Part shown: one piece after another, positions 1 to 6,879 of the stretch
Numbering within the stretch: the first letter of the stretch is position 1
Layout of the letters: every line of letters starts with the position of its first letter
DNA from: CADCWF01 sp903864575
GTDB taxonomy: Bacteria > Chloroflexota > Chloroflexia > Thermomicrobiales > UBA6265
DNA length: 8,341 nt
Assembly: GCA_040376155.1 (NCBI GenBank)
Contig: JBEIRG010000189.1
Location: 1-8,341 of the forward strand
Reading direction: 5' to 3'
Notes under the pieces: generated by a model
Told to the model about the DNA's origin: nothing
Databases searched by the model: none
Seen by the model: only the letters and a program-made list of their open reading frames with translations
Made by a program: the position numbers and the translations under genes

Positions 1-2694
1 GCCGTAGCCGCCGCGATCGGCGCAATCGGACGGGGAGTCGGCGTGGAAGCCGAGGCTGCCGACAGGCACGGAGGCAACGGCGCGAGCCACCCCGCAGCCA
101 GCGGCCCGAACACCGAGAAAAAGAAGAAGAAGCCGAAGAAGCCGAAGAAGGTCACCTGCCGCACCGGGTTCAGGAAGTGCGGAACGACGTGCCGGAACCT
201 CAAGTCCGACGCCCGCAACTGCGGCCGCTGCGGCGTCATCTGCGCGGCCGGGTCGATCTGCAGCAACGGCGTCTGCTCTCGCGACAACAGCACCGGGTGC
301 CCCTCCGGGCAGACGCAGTGCGGCTCCGCCTGCGTGGACACCACCTCGAACGCTTCCCACTGCGGCGCGTGCGGCGCGGCCTGCCCGGCGGGCGCGGTCT
401 GCAAGAACCGGGAATGCATTTGCGGCAGCGGCGCCACCCGCTGCGGCGCCCGCTGCCCGGATCTCAAGACGGACGCCGCCAACTGCGGGGCCTGCGGCAA
501 CGCCTGCCAGAACGGCGCGGCCTGCGCCAACGGAACCTGCGGCTGCCCCTCCGGGCGCACCGCCTGCGGCAACGCCTGCGTCGACACCCAGAGCAGCGAC
601 GCCCACTGCGGCGCCTGCGGCAACGCCTGCCCCACCGGCGAGACCTGCGTCAGCGGCGCCTGCGCCTGCGCCGAGGCGGGCCGCATCGCCTGTGGCGGGA
701 GCTGCGTCAACCCGCTGAACAACGAACAGCACTGCGGCGCGTGCGGCAACGCCTGCGGCGCCGGCCAGACGTGCTGCGGCGGCGTCTGCACCGCCATCGA
801 CACCGTCCAGAACTGCGGTTCCTGCGGCAACGCGTGCTCCGGAAGCGCGGGGTCCTTCGCCGATGTCTGCCACGCTGGCGCCTGCACCGACCCCGACACC
901 AGCGAGGCCTACTGCGGCCAGAGCGGAACCGTCTGCGGCGCGAACGAGACCTGCTGCGGGGGCGTCTGCGTCGCCTTCGCCACCGATTCCGCCAACTGTG
1001 GCGCGTGCGGCAACGCCTGCGGCGCGAACGAAACGTGCGCTGCCGGTTCCTGCGTCTGCGCCGCGGGCTACGATGATTGCAGCGGCGTCTGCCGCAACCT
1101 CCAGGCGAACGACAACCACTGCGGCGCGTGCGGTCACGCTTGCCCGGCTGGCCAGTCCTGCGTCAACGGCGCGTGCGCCTGCACCGGCGCAAACGAGACC
1201 ACCTGCGGCGCGGTCTGCCCCAACCTCCAGACCGACGCCGATCACTGCGGCGCGTGCAACACCGCCTGCCCGGATGGCGCAATCTGCCAATCCGGCGCAT
1301 GCCTCTGCCCCGGCGCGGGCATGGCCCTCTGCGACGGCGCGTGCGCCGACACCAGCAGCGACGTCGATCACTGCGGCGACTGCGCCACCGCGTGCGACGC
1401 CAACGAGGTCTGCACCTCCGGGTCCTGCGTTTGCGCGGCCGGGCTGACCACCTGCAGCGGCCTCTGCATCGACACCGACACCGACGACGCACATTGCGGC
1501 GCGTGCGACAACGCCTGCCCCACCGGGACCAGTTGCGACGCCGGGGTCTGCGTCTGCGTCAACGCGGCCGAGGATTACTGCGCCGCCGACGCGATCTGCG
1601 CCGACCTGCAAACCGACGAGGCGCATTGCGGCAACTGCGCCACCTCCTGCAGCGCCAACGAGGTCTGCTCCACGGGATCATGCGCCTGCCCGGTGAGCGC
1701 GACGATCAAGCTCTGCAGCGGAATCTGCTCCAACGTCCAGATCGACGAGCAGAACTGCGGCGCGTGCGGCGTTGCCTGCGCGGCCGGTCTCACCTGCCAG
1801 GGTGGCGTCTGCCGCAGCCACCAGTTCCTGACCCTCTGGGGCGCGGAGGGCAGCGGCCAGGTCCAGTTCCAGAGCCCGCACGGGCTCGCCGTGGACGCCT
1901 CCGGCTTCATGTACGTCGCTGACACCGGAAACAATCGCATCCAGAAGTTGAACGCGAAGGGCGAGTACATCGCCTCGCTCGGCAGCGCGGGAAGCGCCGA
2001 CGGCCAGTTCGACACCCCGCACGGCGTCGCGGTCGACGGCGACAGCGCCATCTACGTGGCGGACACCATCAACCACCGCATCCAGAAGTTCAACGCCGCC
2101 GGAACCCACCTCGCCACCTGGGGCGACACCTACAGCGGCGCCCCCGCCACCGGCACAACGACCGGCTTCTTCGAGCCCCGCGCCATCGCCTATGGCCCGG
2201 ACGGTAAACTCTACGTCGCCGACACCAAGAACAACCGCATCGTCCGCATGGATCGCGACGGCGGAAACCGCGAGTTCCTCATCGATCCCAACCATCCGAT
2301 GAACTACCCGAGCGGCGTGGCCGTGGATGACACCGGCAACATCTACGTCGCCGACACGAACCACAACGCGATCCGCAAGCTGGACGGAACCGGCGCGGTG
2401 ATCGCTACCTGGGGCAAGACAGGCTTCGTCGCCAGCGACCAGCCAGGCGAGTTCCACAATCCCTACGGCATCGCGGTCGACGCCAACGGATTCATCTACG
2501 TGTCGGACAACCAGAACAACCGCATCCAGCGCATCAACCCGGACGGCAGCGCTGGCGAAATCTGGAACACCCAGACCTTCGACGACGCCGGCATCGACTC
2601 CCCGGCGGGCATGGCGGTCGACAGCAAGGGCGACTTCTACGCCACCGACACGCTCAATCACCGCGTAATGAAATTCAGCCGATTCTCGAACTGA
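1..2694 (+). CDS. Exported Cys-rich repeat protein with C-terminal NHL beta-propeller (5' end missing)
   Basis: The frame is open from base 1, so the gene starts upstream of the window. The GTG at 43 is not a convincing start: it has no clear Shine-Dalgarno, and the codons before it read AVAAAIGAIGRGVG, like the hydrophobic end of a signal peptide. Next come a Lys/Pro tract (KKKKKPKKPKK, 118-150), about 14 cysteine-rich units (157-1812) and a propeller (1819-2691). The propeller has six NHL blades of the type P-x-G-[VIL]-AVD...[IF]YVADT-x-N-x-RIQK, starting near 1867. The strand QFLTLWG just before blade 1 probably closes blade 6. I see no membrane anchor. NHL propellers usually bind proteins, carbohydrate or other ligands, and the repeat region resembles disulfide-rich surface stalks known from myxobacteria and Chloroflexota. 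The role is inferred: an extracellular binding or adhesion protein. No partner gene is evident. Family call is confident, function is not. Confidence 0.5.
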   Translation, partial: AVAAAIGAIGRGVGVEAEAADRHGGNGASHPAASGPNTEKKKKKPKKPKKVTCRTGFRKCGTTCRNLKSDARNCGRCGVICAAGSICSNGVCSRDNSTGCPSGQTQCGSACVDTTSNASHCGACGAACPAGAVCKNRECICGSGATRCGARCPDLKTDAANCGACGNACQNGAACANGTCGCPSGRTACGNACVDTQSSDAHCGACGNACPTGETCVSGACACAEAGRIACGGSCVNPLNNEQHCGACGNACGAGQTCCGGVCTAIDTVQNCGSCGNACSGSAGSFADVCHAGACTDPDTSEAYCGQSGTVCGANETCCGGVCVAFATDSANCGACGNACGANETCAAGSCVCAAGYDDCSGVCRNLQANDNHCGACGHACPAGQSCVNGACACTGANETTCGAVCPNLQTDADHCGACNTACPDGAICQSGACLCPGAGMALCDGACADTSSDVDHCGDCATACDANEVCTSGSCVCAAGLTTCSGLCIDTDTDDAHCGACDNACPTGTSCDAGVCVCVNAAEDYCAADAICADLQTDEAHCGNCATSCSANEVCSTGSCACPVSATIKLCSGICSNVQIDEQNCGACGVACAAGLTCQGGVCRSHQFLTLWGAEGSGQVQFQSPHGLAVDASGFMYVADTGNNRIQKLNAKGEYIASLGSAGSADGQFDTPHGVAVDGDSAIYVADTINHRIQKFNAAGTHLATWGDTYSGAPATGTTTGFFEPRAIAYGPDGKLYVADTKNNRIVRMDRDGGNREFLIDPNHPMNYPSGVAVDDTGNIYVADTNHNAIRKLDGTGAVIATWGKTGFVASDQPGEFHNPYGIAVDANGFIYVSDNQNNRIQRINPDGSAGEIWNTQTFDDAGIDSPAGMAVDSKGDFYATDTLNHRVMKFSRFSN
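157..1812 (+). repeat. Tandem Cys-rich protein repeats, about 14 units
   Basis: The anchor motif [HN]-C-G-A-C-G recurs with its first Cys codon at 220, 361, 484, 607, 733, 814, 913, 997, 1120, 1246, 1372, 1495, 1627 and 1756. Most units span 123-132 nt (41-44 residues) and carry eight cysteines in the order C..., CG..C, CGACG.AC, C, C.C. Three consecutive spacings are short (81, 99 and 84 nt). These fall in 733-997, where units contain a CCGGVC motif in place of the full second lobe. At 913 the anchor reads YCGQSG and has lost its second Cys. The repeats are similar at DNA level (recurring tgcggcgcgtgcggc) but well diverged, so the array is old rather than freshly amplified. Confidence 0.5.
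1819..2691 (+). other. Six-bladed NHL propeller domain
   Basis: Six repeats of about 40-50 residues begin near FQSPHGLAVD, FDTPHGVAVD, FFEPRAIAYG, MNYPSGVAVD, FHNPYGIAVD and IDSPAGMAVD. Five carry the [IFLM]YV[AS]D motif typical of NHL blades; blade 6 has FYATDT. Blade 3 is preceded by a longer loop rich in Gly, Ala and Thr. The protein ends 14 residues after the last YATDT motif, so the propeller is complete and forms the C terminus. Confidence 0.5.
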
Positions 2695-2711
2695 CCACGG
2701 CGCCTGGAAAC

Positions 2712-2745
2712 GCAACGGGCTGCAGGTGCGCCTCCGGCCCGTTGC
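2712..2745 (+). terminator. Candidate hairpin terminator after the NHL gene
   Basis: Nine-base inverted arms, gcaacgggc (2712-2720) and gcccgttgc (2737-2745), enclose a 16-nt loop and start 18 nt after the stop codon. One G-U and one G-C pair can extend the stem inward. No T-run follows, so this is either a U-less terminator or only a 3'-end stabilising hairpin. Confidence 0.5.
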
Positions 2746-2784
2746 CTGGTGCTGCCGCCCGGACCGCCACCCCGCCACCCCGCC

Positions 2785-2830
2785 GACCGGCGATAATCTC
2801 CCGGTCAGCCCGGCGGCGATCGAGCCGCCG
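2785..2830 (+). promoter_or_regulatory. Inverted repeats in the ureohydrolase leader
   Basis: Two inverted repeats lie side by side upstream of the ureohydrolase. The first has arms gaccgg (2785-2790) and ccggtc (2801-2806) around GATAAT (2792-2797), a good match to a -10 hexamer, though no -35 hexamer lies 16-18 nt upstream. A repeat centred on a -10 box could be an operator. The second is a perfect 7-bp stem, cggcggc/gccgccg (2811-2830), with loop gatcga. Both may be chance in such GC-rich DNA. Confidence 0.5.
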
Positions 2831-2869
2831 CAACCTTCGCGCCGCGCGCCCTCGCTCGCAGGAGTCTGC

Positions 2870-3868
2870 ATGCAGCCGTTCCGCCCGAACGAACCAGCCT
2901 ACGCCGGCGTCGGCGTCACCTTCTGCCGCGTGCCGCTCGTCCTCGACGCGGACGGGCTTGCCGGCGCTGATGTCGCCATTCTCGGAGCGCCCTTCGATGA
3001 CGGCGTCTCCAACCGGCCCGGCGCGCGCTTCGGGCCGCGCGCCATCCGCGCCGCGGATGATCTCGGCTGGCCCCCGAAGCGGCCCCACATGGACCTCGGC
3101 ATCGACCCATTCGCCTCCCTGAAGGTCGTCGATTGCGGCGACATCGACGCCGCCCCGGCCGACCTCGCAACCAGCCACGAACGCCTCCGCGCCGCCGTTG
3201 CGGGCATTCTCGCGGCCGGCGCGATGCCGCTGGTGCTGGGCGGAGACCACTCCCTCAGCTTCCCCACGCTGCAGGCCCTCGCCGCCGCGCACGGCTCGGA
3301 CGGCTACGCCGTCATCCACTTCGACACCCACACCGACACCGGGGCGGACGTGCTCGGCGTCGCCAACTCCCACGGCACCCCCTTCTACCGCGGGGTCACC
3401 GAAGGCGTGCTGGACGGATCGCACATCTTCCAGATCGGCCTGCGCGGCGCATGGCCCGGCCCGACGGAGTTCGACTGGATGCGCAAGCACGGCTTCCGCT
3501 GGCGCACCATGGACGAGTGCGTCGACCGCGGGCTCGACGAGGTGATCTACGAGGCGATCGACTGGGCCAACAGCACCGCGCCCCGCGTCTACCTGACGAT
3601 CGACGTCGACGTGCTCGACCCGGCCTACGCCCCCGGCACCGGCACGCCGGAACCGGGAGGATTCACCACCCGCGAACTGCTCCACGCCATCCGCAAGATC
3701 GCGCGCGGCGTCGATCTCTGCGCGATGGATGTGGTGGAGGTCGCCCCGCCCTACGACGTGGCGGACATCACCGCCCTCGCCGCCAACCGGATCGTTCTGG
3801 AGACCATCAGCGCCATCGCCCTCCGCCGCGGCGGCCAGCGGCCCCGGCCGGAACGCAGCGAGATGTAG
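2870..3868 (+). CDS. Ureohydrolase (arginase/agmatinase superfamily), substrate unresolved
   Basis: A 332-residue cytoplasmic metal-dependent hydrolase that releases urea from a guanidino compound. All expected ligands of the binuclear metal centre are visible: H127 in GGDHS, D152/H154/D156 in DTHTD, and D245/D247 in TIDVDVLDP. Other signatures are SHGTPF (167-172), PGTGTPEPGG (255-264) and DVVEVAPPYD (287-296). The SHGTPF motif and lack of arginase-specific features favour agmatinase, guanidinobutyrase or guanidine hydrolase-like enzymes over true arginase. The usual DAH is DTH here. I chose ATG 2870 because GCAGGAG (2858-2864) sits 5 nt upstream; the frame is open further upstream, but that part is Pro/Arg-rich and unlike the family N terminus. 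Length is slightly above E. coli agmatinase (306). It stands alone, with no polyamine, transporter or nickel-chaperone gene beside it to settle the substrate. Confidence 0.5.
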   Translation: MQPFRPNEPAYAGVGVTFCRVPLVLDADGLAGADVAILGAPFDDGVSNRPGARFGPRAIRAADDLGWPPKRPHMDLGIDPFASLKVVDCGDIDAAPADLATSHERLRAAVAGILAAGAMPLVLGGDHSLSFPTLQALAAAHGSDGYAVIHFDTHTDTGADVLGVANSHGTPFYRGVTEGVLDGSHIFQIGLRGAWPGPTEFDWMRKHGFRWRTMDECVDRGLDEVIYEAIDWANSTAPRVYLTIDVDVLDPAYAPGTGTPEPGGFTTRELLHAIRKIARGVDLCAMDVVEVAPPYDVADITALAANRIVLETISAIALRRGGQRPRPERSEM

Positions 3869-3905
3869 ATCCGGCGGTCGGGGGAGACCAGCGGTCACCG
3901 TGGAA

Positions 3906-3938
3906 ACCGGGCGTTCCCCGGGGGAAGCGCGAACCGGT
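3906..3938 (+). terminator. Imperfect hairpin after the ureohydrolase gene
   Basis: Starting 38 nt after the stop, accgg (3906-3910) pairs with ccggt (3934-3938), gcg with cgc, and ttccc (3914-3918) with gggaa (3922-3926), with small bulges. It is stable and GC-rich but lacks a T-run. The rest of the 285-nt gap to the next gene (3869-4153) shows no convincing gene or promoter. Confidence 0.5.
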
Positions 3939-4153
3939 GGAGGGCCTTTGGTACGCCTCCGCCCGGACCCGCAGGTTCTCCAGCGCGGCAAGGCCCGGCG
4001 CGCCGTCGAACCGCACGGCTGATTCCCGGCAGATTGCGTTGGTCGATCTCCGACGCCGCGCGGGTCGATGCTTCGTGGCCCATCATTCGCGAATGGAAGC
4101 GGGGCATGTCGCCGCGCCGCCGGACCGGACGACGGCCAGCAGGATTGGGACCC

Positions 4154-5521
4154 ATGAACCTCCTGGACGTTTCACGCACCATATCTCGCCGCCGTCTGCT
4201 CGCCAGCGGGCTACTGCTCATCTTCGCTGCCGAAACGGAAGCTCGCCGCAAGCGCCGCCACCGCCGCCACCGGACCCCGACCCCGACCCCGACCCCAAAA
4301 CCGAGCCCAAAACCAACCCGCACGCCCACCCCGCGCCCCACCGCCACCGCGACTCCCGCCGGGAAGCGCCTGCTCGCTCCGTCAGACGTCACCTGGCTCG
4401 GCGCGTTCCGCATGCCGGCGTCGGCGGCTGGCGGCGGCGATGCCGCGTGGGGCCGGGGTCTCGCCCTACGGCGCGTGGACAGCCAGCCGCGCCTGCTCTC
4501 CGCAACTGTCGGCGAAGCGCTCTACGAGGTGGCGATCCCCGAGCTGTCCACGACAACGCCCTACCCGCTCGCCACCGAATCCGGCTGGTGGCCGGACATG
4601 TTCGGCGGCAAGCGCCTGCTCGACGGCGGCCGCACCGATTCGCTCCTCTACGGCATCTGCTGGGACGACGCCGGCCAGCGCGTCTACTGGTCCTACGGCG
4701 ACCCCTACAACGCGGTGTCGACGACCGACCCCTGTCTCGGCTGGTCCACGCTCGAACCCGCCGCAGGGATTGGCGCGGGCACGGCCGAGGCTCACGGGCC
4801 GTGGCGATTTGTCGGCCGCAGCGTCAAGATGACGATGGGCGGCCTGCTGCCCATCCCGCGGGCGTTCGCCGATGCCAATCTTGGCGGGCGCAGCCTCGCG
4901 GCCGGGTTCGGCGGCTACTTCTCGATCGTCGCCACCGGCCCCGCCTCGATGGGACCCGCCCTGACGGCCTTTTCCCCCGACGATCTCGACGGCAGCCCGA
5001 ACCTCGCCAATCTGCCGCTCGTCGGCTACCCATTCGAGGCGACTGGACCGGCCCCTGACGGCCCCTTCCGCTGCCGCCGCGACGCTGACTATCACGCGGA
5101 GTTCGACGGCGGCTCCTGGAACCCCGCGAATGGCGCAGGCTGGTGGGCATGGACCGACTTCCTCTGGCAGGCCGCCGCCTGGATCGACACCCCCGCGGTC
5201 GAAGGCGCGCTCTTCGCGCCCACCCTCGGCAACGGCCGGGTGTGGTACGAGGCCTCCAGCCTCAACGCCGAGCGCTCCTCCAACTGGTGGATGGTGCTCG
5301 ATCCAACCGATCTCGCATCGGTCGCCGCGGGAGACGCTCCCGAATGGAGCATCCAGCCTCGCCGCCGCTGGCAACCCGGGTATCCGGGGCTGCCGCCGCT
5401 CGCCACCACCGGCTGGGGCCGCGCCATTCCCGGCGGCGGCGACGAGCCGCCCAACCTGGTGACCGGCATGGTCTTCGACCCGCCAACTTCCCGGCTCTAT
5501 GTCGCCGTCCGCTTTGGCTAG
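4154..5521 (+). CDS. Exported protein of unknown function, Tat-like signal, Thr-Pro stalk and beta-rich domain
   Basis: I do not recognise a named family. From ATG 4154 the product is 455 residues. It opens with a Tat-type leader, ISRRRLLASGLLL (10-22). Then come a strongly basic tract RRKRRHRRHR (31-40), a Thr/Pro stalk (41-69) and a domain from about residue 75 to the end. That domain begins DVTWLGAFRMP and is rich in Gly, Trp and short predicted strands (LLSATVGEALYEVAIPE, RVYWSYGDPY, RVWYEASSL, MVFDPPTSRLYVAVRFG). This suggests a propeller-like or other all-beta extracellular fold. The start choice is moderate: AGGATTGGGA lies just upstream, but ATG 4106 and TTG 4034 are in frame. Those would add only an Arg-rich extension before the signal. 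The stop is a TAG after a beta strand, and coding-like sequence continues in frame to TGA 5576-5578, so the C terminus may be truncated. Confidence 0.5.
   Translation: MNLLDVSRTISRRRLLASGLLLIFAAETEARRKRRHRRHRTPTPTPTPKPSPKPTRTPTPRPTATATPAGKRLLAPSDVTWLGAFRMPASAAGGGDAAWGRGLALRRVDSQPRLLSATVGEALYEVAIPELSTTTPYPLATESGWWPDMFGGKRLLDGGRTDSLLYGICWDDAGQRVYWSYGDPYNAVSTTDPCLGWSTLEPAAGIGAGTAEAHGPWRFVGRSVKMTMGGLLPIPRAFADANLGGRSLAAGFGGYFSIVATGPASMGPALTAFSPDDLDGSPNLANLPLVGYPFEATGPAPDGPFRCRRDADYHAEFDGGSWNPANGAGWWAWTDFLWQAAAWIDTPAVEGALFAPTLGNGRVWYEASSLNAERSSNWWMVLDPTDLASVAAGDAPEWSIQPRRRWQPGYPGLPPLATTGWGRAIPGGGDEPPNLVTGMVFDPPTSRLYVAVRFG
4274..4296 (+). repeat. Hexanucleotide repeat accccg, about 3.8 copies
   Basis: Three full accccg units plus acccc, each encoding Thr-Pro, form the start of the stalk in the exported protein. 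A length change in whole units would alter the stalk without a frameshift, so this is a possible slippage site that tunes spacer length. Confidence 0.5.
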
Positions 5522-5578
5522 CGGCAGGACGGCGAATCCGGCCATACGGTCCATGTCTACCGCATCGCCCGCGCCTGA
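5522..5578 (+). other. In-frame 18-codon continuation beyond the TAG stop
   Basis: After TAG (5519-5521) the same frame runs 18 codons to TGA (5576-5578) and encodes RQDGESGHTVHVYRIARA. The part HTVHVYRI looks like the final beta strand of a domain, and codon use stays GC3-rich. It could be the lost C terminus of the preceding gene (nonsense mutation or sequencing error) or a readthrough extension. Confidence 0.5.
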
Positions 5579-5656
5579 ATGGAGTGTTCCGGCGGGGCTG
5601 GCGCACTCCGCCAGCAACCGGTGACCTGTGGAAATCGGGCTACGCCCTGATGTGTA

Positions 5657-5685
5657 TTGCCAGATCGACAACGGTATGTTACGAT
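5657..5685 (+). promoter_or_regulatory. Sigma70-type promoter for a short RNA
   Basis: TTGCCA (5657-5662) and TACGAT (5680-5685) are separated by exactly 17 nt. They match the -35 consensus at five of six positions and the -10 at four of six. A purine, A5692, lies 7 nt downstream as the probable start. The stretch is richer in A+T than its surroundings, as expected for a promoter in this GC-rich DNA. No + strand gene follows for about 1.4 kb. Confidence 0.5.
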
Positions 5686-5691
5686 GTTGGG

Positions 5692-5750
5692 AGCGTGATC
5701 CAATTGCGGCTGGCAAGGCACCCCGTCGGCTGCATTGGATCCGCTTTTTT
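5692..5750 (+). ncRNA. Putative hairpin small RNA of about 59 nt
   Basis: Predicted from a promoter immediately followed by an intrinsic terminator. The RNA would begin at about A5692, and the 5' arm of the terminator stem begins at the next base, so almost the whole transcript is one stem-loop. The 18-nt apical loop (5711-5728) contains ggcaaggcacccc. It lies between two convergent protein genes. I recognise no known RNA family. A role as a trans-acting regulator, or simply as an insulator between convergent genes, is inference. Confidence 0.5.
5693..5750 (+). terminator. Intrinsic terminator with T6 tail
   Basis: The stem pairs gcg (5693-5695) with cgc (5742-5744), gatccaat (5697-5704) with attggatc (5734-5741), and gcggc (5706-5710) with gctgc (5729-5733, one G-U). 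It has single-T bulges at 5696 and 5705, and TTTTTT follows directly at 5745-5750. This is the only hairpin in the window with a proper T-run. It could also end transcription coming from the exported-protein gene upstream. Confidence 0.5.
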
Positions 5751-5798
5751 GTTCCCTGCGAACCACCGTGTCCGGATGCGTCGATCCCGGAAGCCAAT

Positions 5799-5850
5799 CG
5801 CGCCCATACGCCGGGGGCTGGCGTCCGCCGTCGGCGCAGCCACGGGCGCG
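5799..5850 (-). terminator. Inverted repeat abutting the 3' end of the membrane-protein gene
   Basis: Arms cgcgccc (5799-5805) and gggcgcg (5844-5850) flank an inner pair ggctg/cagcc (5816-5820, 5837-5841). The structure touches the minus-strand stop codon. There is no T-run, so it is only a weak terminator candidate. Confidence 0.5.
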
Positions 5851-6879
5851 TCATTTGCGCAGGCGCTCGATGGGCTTCAGCGGGCGAATCTCACGCACCG
5901 GCGGCAGGTCGGAATGCTGGTGGAAGAAGAGCGCCGAGCGCACCACGAACGTCAGCAGGAGCAGCAGGATCACGACCGAGAGCGAGAGATCGAGCAAGGT
6001 GACGCCGCGGGCCGAGCTGACAGCCAAGATGGAGCGCACGCCCCACACGCTCAGGACAATGCCGCCGACGCCGAGGACGAGGTCCTGGTAGTTCTTGGTC
6101 GTCATCGCGATGCCGCTGGAAACGGAGATCATCAGCACCAGCATCACCGCCAACACCACCAAATACGTCGGTTCCCGGAAACTCAGCGACTGAACGGCGA
6201 GAAAGTTGTAGGGATCGGTCGGGGAATGGACGCTGTCGGCCGGGATCGGAACCGGTTGCGCCATGATCAGCGTGTTGTCCAGATTTTGCAGCGCGACCTC
6301 GACGCCAGCCTGGAACCCTTCGAGATTCATTTCCCTCGGTGGCTGGCCCTGCTCGGTGACCGTGCCGGAAACGCCGAGCCAGAGCTGGTAGGTATCGAAC
6401 GGGTACATGTTGGGGGTGCCGCGGATCGGCAACGTCAGCGACTGGCTGAACATCACGTCCTCCGGTTTCAGGGTCAGGGTCTGAACCGGCGGCACGCCGC
6501 GGCGCTGCGTTACGTTGTTGTCCAGCGCGTAAAAGTGCAGATCCAGGGTGGAGCAGGCGCGCGTCTGGCAGAACCGGTTCCCTGAGACCGCCAGCGTCAC
6601 CATGCTGTTGACCTGATCGACATCGAGCACCCCGACGGTGACGAAGGTGTCCGACTTGGCCGTCACCTGCGGCGGCGTTTGCGGAAGCTCCACTCCCGTC
6701 AGCCCGTTGTACAGCACGGTATCCTGCCGGGAGAAGAGTTCGGTCTCGATGCTATGGAACACGAGCGGCAACGTCAGCACCGTCATCGCGATCAGCACCA
6801 CCGTCAGCACCAGCCCGAACCGATGAGCCTTCCGGTGATGGTGGATATGCGGTTGCTCCAACCCGGTCCCGTCGGCCAT
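5851..6879 (-). CDS. Four-helix membrane protein with extracytoplasmic YPFD domain (DUF4436-like)
   Basis: A 342-residue integral membrane protein. A short His-rich N terminus (QPHIHHHRKAH, 9-19) precedes helix 1 (about 21-42). A soluble beta-rich domain of about 195 residues follows (43-237), then three closely spaced helices (about 238-259, 266-286, 294-319) and a basic tail. The soluble domain carries NMYPFDTYQLWLG, with YPFD at 159-162, the hallmark I associate with DUF4436-type proteins. It also has two cysteines (104, 109) that could pair outside the cell. Function is unknown. The order of beta domain, YPFD and helical bundle recalls the architecture of pentameric ligand-gated channels, but the topology differs and I do not claim homology. 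Start: GGGAGG lies 7 nt before the ATG at 6879, whereas the ATG seven codons upstream (6900) has no Shine-Dalgarno. It is convergent with the exported-protein gene and divergent from the Cys-rich cluster. Confidence 0.5.
   Translation of the reverse strand: MADGTGLEQPHIHHHRKAHRFGLVLTVVLIAMTVLTLPLVFHSIETELFSRQDTVLYNGLTGVELPQTPPQVTAKSDTFVTVGVLDVDQVNSMVTLAVSGNRFCQTRACSTLDLHFYALDNNVTQRRGVPPVQTLTLKPEDVMFSQSLTLPIRGTPNMYPFDTYQLWLGVSGTVTEQGQPPREMNLEGFQAGVEVALQNLDNTLIMAQPVPIPADSVHSPTDPYNFLAVQSLSFREPTYLVVLAVMLVLMISVSSGIAMTTKNYQDLVLGVGGIVLSVWGVRSILAVSSARGVTLLDLSLSVVILLLLLTFVVRSALFFHQHSDLPPVREIRPLKPIERLRK

Noticed and set aside
157..1812. CRISPR array, suggested by regular spacing of about 123 nt
   Set aside because: The repetition is in a continuous reading frame with diverged units and a conserved cysteine pattern; there are no identical repeats with unique spacers.
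2746..2869. Guanidine riboswitch upstream of the ureohydrolase
   Set aside because: Two hairpins are present, but their loops are not ACGR and I see no ykkC-type conserved segments.
1678..3991. Long minus-strand open frames opposite the NHL and ureohydrolase genes
   Set aside because: Both are antisense shadows: the + strand frames contain clear NHL blades and metal ligands, while the minus products are Val/Asp/Arg-rich without motifs.
4034..4153. TTG 4034 as start of the exported protein
   Set aside because: It would put 40 residues of non-conserved, Arg-rich sequence before the Tat leader and has no clear Shine-Dalgarno; ATG 4154 gives a normal leader.
3133..5058. A 641-codon + strand open frame overlapping two genes
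   Set aside because: It is Arg/Pro-rich low-complexity translation in the wrong frame of GC-rich genes, crosses the ureohydrolase with its intact catalytic motifs, and has no domain.
4466..5854. A 462-codon minus-strand open frame opposite the exported-protein gene
   Set aside because: It mirrors the codon bias of the + strand gene, which has a signal peptide and structured domain; the minus product has neither.
5628..6002. A 124-codon + strand open frame between the convergent genes
   Set aside because: It runs through the promoter and terminator and into the antisense of the membrane gene, and its start has no Shine-Dalgarno.
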